DNA of 64,000 bases from Imbricaverruca yamaguchii (Eukaryota; Arthropoda; Thecostraca; Neoverrucidae). The notes under the pieces were generated by a model. That model searched no databases. It saw only the letters and a program-made list of their open reading frames with translations, and had not been told where the DNA came from. Location of the stretch: the NCBI GenBank assembly GCA_034440575.1, contig JAOTOL010001623.1, forward strand, positions 1,016,501 to 1,080,500, given 5' to 3'. The translations under genes were made by a program, and so were the position numbers. Below, piece by piece: positions 1 through 64,000 of the stretch; position 1 is the first letter of the stretch; every line of letters begins with the position of its first letter.

Positions 1-1481
1 CAAATATGAACACCTTTCCGTTTCCATGTAGCATGTGGAACACCGAGTTCCGATGTAAGTGCTAGGTAAGCTTGCTCCGACAAAAAAAAAAACTACTCGG
101 CAATTAGCCAACTGGTGACTCGCGACGGCGTCACCTGGGCACTCTGACACCGGCCATAAGCGGAGACCACCGAAGCCACTGCCACTGCGAATTTGTAAAA
201 TATGAGCGACAGCTGATTAAAGTGACAAGCGAGTCACCAGCTCGAAAGCCCTATCTCTTAACATGGGACGATTTTTTTTCTTTTGCAAAGTAGTAGCTCT
301 TCAGTGAGGCAAGAACTGTTTTGATTCAAACTCTTTGAAACTTAATGTTCGACAAAATGGTTTTCCATGGAAATGTATTCGGGTTTTTTTAATTAAGATA
401 AAATGGCAGTCTAGCAAGATTCACTGTTCTTGTGCGTGGGCGTTGAGCTCACAAACGAGTCTCAAATTTTGCGCGCTTATATTGCCGTATCGACACTCGG
501 ACTTGTATGCCATGGAAATGCATGTTGGCACTTACATGCAGCTGAAGTCAGGAGTTCACAAAACTTGTAGATATTTTCATGAATCACGACTTCTTGCATG
601 AAGAATTCCAACCCTTACGCGAAAAAGCATGCCTTCCTACATTTATGTCATACAATTTGTATATATTGCGATTGATATCCACCAAAATCGTCCAATATTG
701 AGAGATATGACTTGCGAGCTTTCTGACTCACTTGAAGCCATGGGTATAATCGCTGGAAGGTGGCCGGCTGAGAGACAAAGCCTCCACGATTGTCTTCGAT
801 CTTAAGCAATGAGCGTATCGTGTCGACTGGACAGCGTTGTCCTAAAATCGGCTTGTCTCCATAATTATTTGGCAGTTCCAACACCCATCCTTGAATCAGC
901 TGTTGCGTGATTCTGTTTCCTGAAAGATTTATGCCTTAATGGTCTCCATGCTTTTTTAACTGGACAACTCTACCTAATCATCTGTGTAGCCTTGGGCGCA
1001 TCGACCGCGGGCTGGACTGGCGCAGCGCCCTCCTGCCGTGGCAGACGTCTTCATACTTATGCTAAAATCTGCATGCTGACTCGATTGTTTTTGCACCCAC
1101 GGATGCCACAATTCATAGCTGAAAACCTTCACTGCGTCCCATTCTATAGATGCAAATTAAATTGGAGCCCATGTGGCAGGTTTGTAGATCTACTGTGACA
1201 TCTTACTGCATCAATATCAATGGAAAATTGAGAAGAAAAAACGTTGTTTTTGTTTGTCCATGGTGTCAAACCCAATGGGGAGTCTGCATTCCGCGAGCAG
1301 CGAGAAAGACGGTATTCAGTGTGCCGGCCTGCCGCAAGCCTTGACCGGCAGGCAGGCGGTTTTCTCGCACCGCGAGTGGCCATGACGACCAGCCGACACT
1401 CTCGTTCTTCTCCGCCGATGGCTGCCGGGTGAGACGTGCTGACAGCTCGGGTTGGCATCAGCGTGGCGACACCCACGGCCA
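1..1481. other. No gene recognised (last intron or 3' region of norpA)
   Basis: I see no coding exon here. The final norpA exon, expected to be about 80-100 nt ending in a hydrophobic PDZ-type tail, was looked for on the minus strand and not found. A minus-strand frame at 648-884 is open but resembles nothing I recognise. Confidence 0.5.
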
Positions 1482-2900
1482 CAGTACCGGTGGACGGTGT
1501 TTGTGACGTGTCACGACCACAGTACCGGTGGACGGTGTTTGTGACGTGTCACGACCACAGTACCGGTGGACGGTGTTTGTGACGTGCCACGACCACAGTA
1601 CCACAGTACCGGTGGACGGTGTTTGTGACGTGCCACGACCACAGTACCGGTGGACGGTGTTTGTGACGTGTCACGACCACAGTACCGGTGGACGGTGTTT
1701 GTGACGTGCCACGACCACAGTACCGGTGGACGGTGTTTGTGACGTGTCACGACCACAGTACCGGTGGACGGTGTTTGTGACGTGTCACGACCACAGTACC
1801 GGTGGACGGTGTTTGTGACGTGCCACGACCACAGTACCGGTGGACGGTGTTTGTGACGTGTCACGACCACAGTACCGGTGGACGGTGTTTGTGACATGCC
1901 ACGACCACAGTACCGGTGGACGGTGTTTGTGACGTGCCACGACCACAGTACCGGTGGACGGTGTTTGTGACGTGCCACGACCACAGTACCGGTGGACGGT
2001 GTTTGTGACGTGTCACGACCACAGTACCGGTGGACGGTGTTTGTGACATGCCACGACCACAGTACCGGTGGACGGTGTTTGTGACGTGTCACGAAAACAG
2101 TACCGGTGGACGGTGTTTGTGACGTGCCACGACCACAGTACCGGCGGACGGTGTTTGTGACGTGTCACGACCACAGTACCGGTGGACGGTGTTTGTGACG
2201 TGCCACGACCACAGTACCGGTGGACGGTGTTTGTGACGTGCCACGACCACAGTACCGGTGGACGGTGTTTGTGACGTGCCACGACCACAGTACCGGTGGA
2301 CGGTGTTTGTGACGTGTCACGACCACAGTACCGGTGGACGGTGTTTGTGACGTGCCACGACCACAGTACCGGTGGACGGTGTTTGTGACGTGTCACGACC
2401 ACAGTACCGGTGGACGGTGTTTTGATGTGCCACGACCATAGTACCGGTGGACGGTGTTTGTGACGTGCCACGACCACAGTACCGGTGGACGGTGTTTGTG
2501 ACGTGTCACGACCACAGTACCGGTGGATGGTGTTTGTGACGTGCCACGACCACAGCACCGGTGGACGGTGTTTGTGACGTGCCACGACCACAGTACCGGT
2601 GGACGGTGTTTGTGACATGTCACGACCACAGTACCGGTGGACGGTGTTTGTGACGTTCCACGACCATAGTACCGGTGGACGGTGTTTGTGACGTGTCACG
2701 ACCACAGTACCGGTGGACGGTGTTTGTGACGTGTCACGACCACAGTACCGGTGGACGGTGTTTGTGACGTGTCACGACCACAGTACCGGTGGACGGTGTT
2801 TGTGACGTGTCACGACCACAGTACCGGTGGACGGTGTTTGTGACGTGTCACGACCACAGTACCGGTGGACGGTGTTTGTGACGTGTCACGGGCACGGCAC
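1482..2900. repeat. 38-bp minisatellite, about 37 copies
   Basis: The period is 38 bp (AGTACC at 1521, 1559 and so on). Each unit holds ACCGGT and an inverted pair GTGAC-GT-GTCAC. Units differ mainly at one site, GTGTCAC versus GTGCCAC. The right-hand units (about 2690-2890) are almost all the T form, while the middle is mixed. It lies in the last intron or 3' region of norpA and shows no similarity to an exon seen here. Minus-strand open frames through it are repeat artefacts. Confidence 0.95.
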
Positions 2901-3221
2901 CGGTGGACGGTATCTGTGATATGACGTATCACTGCCGCGGCGCACGAGGTATCCAGGCCACGCAAACTGCCATGTCCCTGCCATGGGGCTCGACACTAGC
3001 CAGCGCCGCAGCCACCGGTATAGCAACGCTGAATGGAATGTTGGGACAACACGACATCTCCGAGTTCACCCATTACCTACGTCGGCCACCAAACATCCAC
3101 CGTACATATTCCAACGACGCCAACTGCAAACCGGATCGGCTAGGGCCAAGCCTGAGCATGTTAATGATTGGTCGTCAGGGGCGCAGGGATCTTGGAATCA
3201 GATCCAGGAACGTTGCATCCT

Positions 3222-3258
3222 AAGCTGTCTACGACTAGTGTCCAGTCGTAGACAGTTA
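3222..3258. repeat. Short inverted repeat
   Basis: AAGCTGTCTACGACT pairs with AGTCGTAGACAGTTA across a 7-nt loop, with mismatches near the ends. Confidence 0.7.
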
Positions 3259-3296
3259 ATGCACTGTGTTCCGGGCGGAAACTACCCATGACACCA

Positions 3297-3535
3297 CAGG
3301 TGGCGAGAATGCAGCTTTGGATGGAAATGGCGCCCCAAGTCACGAGACTGCAGCTCTGCTTGGAAATGGCGCCCCAAGTCACGAGACTGCAGCTCTGCTT
3401 GGAAATGGCGCCCCAAATGGCGGGACTGCAGCTCTGCTTGGCAATGGTTCCCCAAATGGCGAGACTGTAGCTCTGCTTTGAAATAACAATCACAAATGGC
3501 GAGACTGCAGCTCTGGGTGAAGATGGTAGCACGAG
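3297..3535. repeat. 39-bp minisatellite, about 6 copies
   Basis: The unit contains GAGACTGCAGCTCTGCTTGG and GAAATGGCGCCCCAA. Two central copies are identical and the flanking ones diverge. Confidence 0.85.
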
Positions 3536-3689
3536 ATGCAAGCACGTGGAAGAATCTGCCCGCGATCTGGGAATGACTGGCCACCAAGCGTTCCATCTGC
3601 GCGGCCTCGGCAGACGCAGCAGCTGTTGAGTCGCACTTCAGGCGTAGAACTCGCACTTTGAGCGTAGCTGATACTCGACGGCCGCCTGC

Positions 3690-4025
3690 TCGTACATGTC
3701 CACACTCTGTAATCACAAGCATCCTGACACGTATCCACACTGTAGATACAGCCCTCCTGTTCGTATTTGTCCACACTGTAAGCACAAGCACCATCCTGGT
3801 ATGTGTCCACACTGTAGACAAAGTCCTCCCGCTCGTATGTGTCCACACATTTTGTAATCATATTGCAAACATAGTCCTTCTGTTCGTAATGTCCACACCG
3901 CAAACACAGCCCTCCTGTTCGTACGTATCCACATTACAAACGCAACCCTTCTGTTCGTAAGCATCCACACTGCAAGCACGGGCATGCCACCGGTATTCGC
4001 ATGTCCATGTTCTGCAAACACAGTC
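3690..4025. repeat. Degenerate ~39-bp repeat, about 8 copies
   Basis: The recurrent core is TGTCCACACTGTA followed by CAAACACAG and TCCTGTTCGTA, with length and base variation. It looks like an old array. Confidence 0.75.
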
Positions 4026-4359
4026 GACTGGTCTCACGGTTGAATGGTAACGGGAATTTTACATTGAGACATGGGACTCTTGGTGATCCGAGTGAGGCCT
4101 GGTATCCTGCATCGTACTATAACATTATTAAAGGTTCAGATCACCAGCTTGGCACGGACATATGAGCCGGCGAAGTTGTATGGCCTTGGAGCCGGTGCAG
4201 ATTTCCAACTCTGTTGCTACCCAATCAACCTTGTTGAAGATCAAAGTTTGGTTTAAGGCGTGGCCTAGGAGTCGGACGGACGCTTCAGAACGTGGTCGTG
4301 TCCACCAGTTCCAATGTCGCTCCTGTTCTCATGCCATCCAGGCGGTTCAGCACACTGGG

Positions 4360-4859
4360 TTGCCGTTCCACCAGCTTAATATTCTCAGACTGGTTCTGTA
4401 CGCACCAGCTTAACGTTCTCTGCTTAACGACAGGTTTCTACACTTACCGGCTTGATGTCTTGGTGTAGGCTTCTACACTCATCAGCTTGATGTTACGGCG
4501 TAGGCCTCTACGCTCACCAGCTTCATGTTCTGGCTTAGGCCTCTACCCTCACCTGCTTGATGTCCCGGTGTAGGTCTCTACCCTCACCTGCTTGATATTC
4601 CGGTGTAGGTCTCTACCCTCACCTGCTTGATGTCCCGGTGTGGGTTTCACCTCACCTGCTTGATGTCCCGGTGTAGTCCCTCACCAGCTTGATGTTCCGA
4701 CGCAGGTCTCTACCCTCACCTGCTTGATGTCCCGGTGTAGGTCTCTACCCTCACCTGCTTGATATTCCGGTGTAGGTCTCTACCCTCACCTGCTTGATGA
4801 TCCGGTGTAGGTCTCTACCCTCACCTGCTTGATGTTTTGGTGTAGGTCTCTACCCTCAC
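4360..4859 (-). repeat. 35-bp minisatellite derived from exon 21 end plus donor
   Basis: About 14 units of 35 bp. On the minus strand each is CGGGACATCAAGCAG, the last five codons of exon 21 (RDIKL) with one change, followed by about 20 nt of intron starting GTGAGGGTAGAGACC. Units near the exon are clean and those beyond about 4560 toward 4360 are increasingly diverged. Most units have CAG|GTGAGG, whereas the exon itself has CTG|GTGAGG. Confidence 0.92.
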
Positions 4860-60708
<55,849 letters not shown>

Positions 60709-61104
60709 AGTGAGACTTCACGGCCGTCAGGGTGCAGGTCGGTCGGCAGTTGACGTCGCCAGCGTTGTCAGCCGGCTGGTGCGTTGTCCGAGGTCTTTCC
60801 AGCACAGGGCGTGGCGCCCTGTTGGCCAGCTGTTCACGCACCAGCTCTCCTGCTCCAGCTCCAGCTCCAGCTCCAGCTCTAGCCCCTTCAGCAGAGTTCT
60901 CTCCCCAGCTCGCCACCCTGCGAATGCACACAAACATGGCCAGGTGGGCAAGGGGTGATGCTATAAATTGCAGTGTGGCATTATGGTAGCTCCATGGTGA
61001 ACAAACACACTGATCTTAATGGATTAAGTGCGTCGTCATGACGACTAAGCATCCATTCACAACAATTGAGCACAACATCAGGCTTGGCGCCACCTGGCCC
61101 ATGC
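60709..61104. other. Sequence just upstream of the norpA start codon
   Basis: Likely 5' UTR and/or proximal promoter. The ATG context is TCACTATGA. No TATA box or clear initiator was identified with confidence. Confidence 0.45.
60853..60892. repeat. (CTCCAG)n hexanucleotide
   Basis: Five to six CTCCAG/CTCTAG hexamers about 150 bp upstream of the start codon. Confidence 0.85.
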
Positions 61105-63062
61105 AACTAGATCCACACCACCAGACCCACACCACCAGACCCACACCACCAGACCCACACCACCAGACCCACACCACCAGACCACACGCCACCAGACGCA
61201 CACCACCAGACACACACGACCAGACACACGCCACCAAACACACACCACCAGACCCAGACCACCAGACCCACGCCACCAGACCCACGCCACCAGACCCACG
61301 CCACCAGACCCACGCTACCAGACACACGCCACCAGACACACGCCACCAGACACACGCCACCAGACGCACACCACCAGACCCACATCACCAGACCCGCGCC
61401 ACCAGACCCACACCACCAGACCCACACCACCATACCCACACCACCAGACCCACACCACCAGACACACGCCACCAGACACACGCCACCAGACACGCATCAC
61501 CAGACACACACCACCAGACCCACACCACCAGACCCACACCACCAGACACACACCACCAGACCCACATCACCAGACACACACCACCAGACACAGACCACGA
61601 GACTCACATCACCAGACACACGCCACCAGACACACGCCACCAGACGCATACCACCAGACGCATACCACCAGACAAGCACCACCAGACCCACACCACCAGA
61701 CCCACATCACCAGACCCACACCATCAGACACACACCACCAGACCCAGACCACCAGACCCGCGCCACCAGACCCAGACCACCATACCCACACCATCAGACC
61801 CACACCACCAGACACACGCCACCAGACCCAGACCACCAGACGCATACCACCAGACGCATACCACCAGACAAACACCACCAGACCCACACCACCAGACCCA
61901 CACCACCAGACACACGCCACCAGACACACACCACCAGACCCAGACCACCAGACCCACATCACCAGACCCACATCACCAGACCCAGACCACCAGCCTACAT
62001 ACAACCAGACCCACACGCCACCAGACCCACACGACCAGACCCAGACCACCAGACACACACGACCAGACACACGCCACAAAACACACACCACCAGACCCAG
62101 ACCACCAGACCCACACCACCAGACACACGCCACCAGACACACACCACCAGACCCACATCACCAGACACACACCACCAGACCCACATCACCAGACACACGC
62201 CACCAGACACACGCCACCAGACACGCATCACCAGACACACACCACCAGACCCAGACCACCAGACCCACACCACCAGACACACACGACCAGACACACGCCA
62301 CCAGACACACACCACCAGACCCAGACCACCAGACCCACATCACCAGACACACGCCACCAGACACATGCCACCAGACACACGCCACCAGACACGCACCACC
62401 AGACACACACCACCAGACCCAGACCACCAGACACACACCACCAGACCCACACCACCAGACCCACATCACCAGACACACGCCACCAGACACACGCCACCAG
62501 ACACGCACCACCAGACACACACGACCAGACCCACATCACCAGACACACGCCACCAGACACACGCCACCAGACACGCACCACCAGACACACACGACCAGAC
62601 ACACGCCACAAAACACACACCACCAGACCCAGCCCACCAGACACAGACCACCAGACACACACCACCAGAACCACACCGCCAGACCCACACCACCAGACCC
62701 ACATCACCAGACACACGCCACCAGACCCACACCACCAGACACACGCCACCAGACACACACCACCAGACACACACCACCAGACCCACATCACCAGACACAC
62801 ACCACCAGACACACACCACCAGACACACGCCACCAGACACACACCACAAGACCCACACTACCAGATCCACACACCACCAGACCCAGACCACCAGACCCAC
62901 ACCACCAGACACACACCACCAGACACACACCACCAGACGCACACCACCAGACGCATACCACCAGATAAACACCACCAGACCCACACCACCAGACCCACAC
63001 CACCAGACACACACCACCAGACCCACATCACCAGATGCACACCACCAGACCCAGACCACCAA
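61105..63062. repeat. 2-kb ACACACCACCAG-type array in the 5' flank
   Basis: About 150 units of 12-13 bp: CACACCACCAGAC, with CACGCCACCAGAC, CAGACCACCAGAC, CATCACCAGAC and CATACCACCAGAC variants. Multi-unit variant patterns recur, for example around 62460-62620. It begins about 400 bp upstream of the norpA ATG, so it is in the promoter region, 5' UTR or an upstream intron. Long open frames on both strands are artefacts. Confidence 0.96.
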
Positions 63063-64000
63063 GCACATACCAATATGATCCCGTCCGGCTGTGTTGCGCA
63101 ATTTTACATTATTTAATTTTGCCATTAATTGTACTCAAATTACGTGTGAATATACAACCAACTTGTCAGTCGAAGGTACAGCCTTCAACAGAGAATGCAA
63201 ACCTGGCTGGTTGCAGAAGATGGTTATTATGCCACGCCCCTCCCACACCTCCCAAGGGAAAATGGCTCTGGGTATGGTAGTAGCACTATTTTGTCGTGGG
63301 TCAGGTCCTCTGCATAGTGTTTTAAATTTACTCTACATTGGAGCTACCAGAATGTGCATATCGCAAACAAAAAACGCGTAAAACGCCTGAAGAACTTGCC
63401 GAACCTTTGTAAAGGACATCATGAGTCAGGGTGTCGGATAACATGTTGATTGAAAGGGTAAGTTTACCAGCATTGATGCATCACCCATCCCCTCCCCATC
63501 TGATGGTTACCACAGAAAGGGTATACCGCATTTCCTCATGGTGTTTTCAAACGAAGAGTATTAGAGGACCATGAAATAAAGATCAGCGTGCTGCACACGG
63601 CGTTATCTCCCGATTCTTCTCAGGAGCACATACTTTCGGTTACTAGTTGACCTCACAGACTAGTGTAAGTTGTCTTCTTCCACCAAAAAATCATAAATTT
63701 TCAGGTGTCATCGCTATCGGTTTGAACTCAGTAATAGTCTGATGTATTCCGCACAGAATATCACAGTATCGTTGGATGCTATAAAGTGCAATATGTTACA
63801 GTTCGGCCTATAATTCAAGAGTCCGATGAGAATTGCTGATTTCGTTTTGGAAACATCCTAAATAGTGCTCGAAATCAACATTTTCTCGTCGCTCGGGACT
63901 CCAAATTCAGCTTCAGCGTTCAAAATCAGCTCAGAGTGACTCACCCAGTAACCGAAACCAAGTCATCTGAGGTCACATTGGGACGATGAACCTGAATGAC
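63063..64000. other. 5' flank, no feature recognised
   Basis: Non-repetitive DNA without a recognisable exon or element. Possible upstream non-coding exons could not be judged. Confidence 0.5.

Noticed and set aside
648..884. Minus-strand 78-codon frame as a small gene or final norpA exon
   Set aside because: It has no resemblance to the PLC C-terminus, no splice context fitting phase 0, and no recognised family.

Overview
The window is animal nuclear DNA. There are no bacterial-style operons. A single gene, split by 20 GT-AG introns (a 21st runs off the left edge), occupies nearly the whole window on the minus strand: a phospholipase C-beta of the norpA/PLCB4 class. Twenty-one coding exons were assembled by eye from the start codon at 60708 down to 4860. 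They total 3198 nt (1066 codons), and the reading frame holds across all 20 internal junctions. The order is N-terminal PH region (exons 1-5), EF-hands (6-8), catalytic X domain (9-12), a short X/Y linker (12-13), catalytic Y domain (13-15), C2 (16-17) and the C-terminal coiled-coil region (18-21). The catalytic residues of the family are all present (His328, Asn329, Glu358, Asp360, His375, Glu409 in my numbering). About 25-30 C-terminal residues, the stop and the 3' UTR were not found and probably lie beyond position 1. Similarity to arthropod norpA and vertebrate PLCB4, together with tRNA-derived SINEs and TIR elements, points to a bilaterian invertebrate. I cannot place it more finely.

Roughly a third of the window is tandem repeat, almost all of it inside introns: microsatellites of (CA)n, (TG)n, (AT)n and (GAGACA)n, minisatellites with 12-58 bp units, a 5.2-kb array containing essentially only C, A and T on the plus strand, and a 1.3-kb higher-order array. 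Interspersed elements include three copies of a TTAA-flanked TIR element that each carry a DR4 AGGTCA pair, a TIR element of about 0.9 kb, a foldback element of about 340 bp, two tandem tRNA-derived SINEs, a three-copy dispersed repeat, and a decayed non-LTR retrotransposon fragment.

The most unusual observation is that four of the minisatellites are copies of the gene's own exon/intron boundaries. Downstream of exons 1, 9, 15 and 21 (and as a 17-bp doublet at exon 12), the last 15-49 nt of the exon plus the first 10-28 nt of the intron, including the 5' splice site, are tandemly repeated into the intron. Each array therefore lines up many copies of a splice donor just behind the real one. 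Some copies match the donor consensus better than the authentic site. In each of the four arrays the reading frame hits a stop before or at the first decoy donor. No comparable array derived from an acceptor was seen.

Layout from left to right (gene 3' to 5'): 1-4859 last intron or 3' region with a 38-bp array; 4860-8832 exons 21-18 (C-terminal domain); 11086-13948 exons 17-15 (C2, end of Y); 16286-20511 exons 14-12; 21871-25995 exons 11-9; 27275-31087 exons 8-6; 41996-42075 exon 5; 42.1-50.9 kb nearly continuous tandem repeat in intron 4; 52848-60708 exons 4-1; 61.1-63.1 kb a 12-13-bp array just upstream of the start codon; 63.1-64 kb unremarkable flank.
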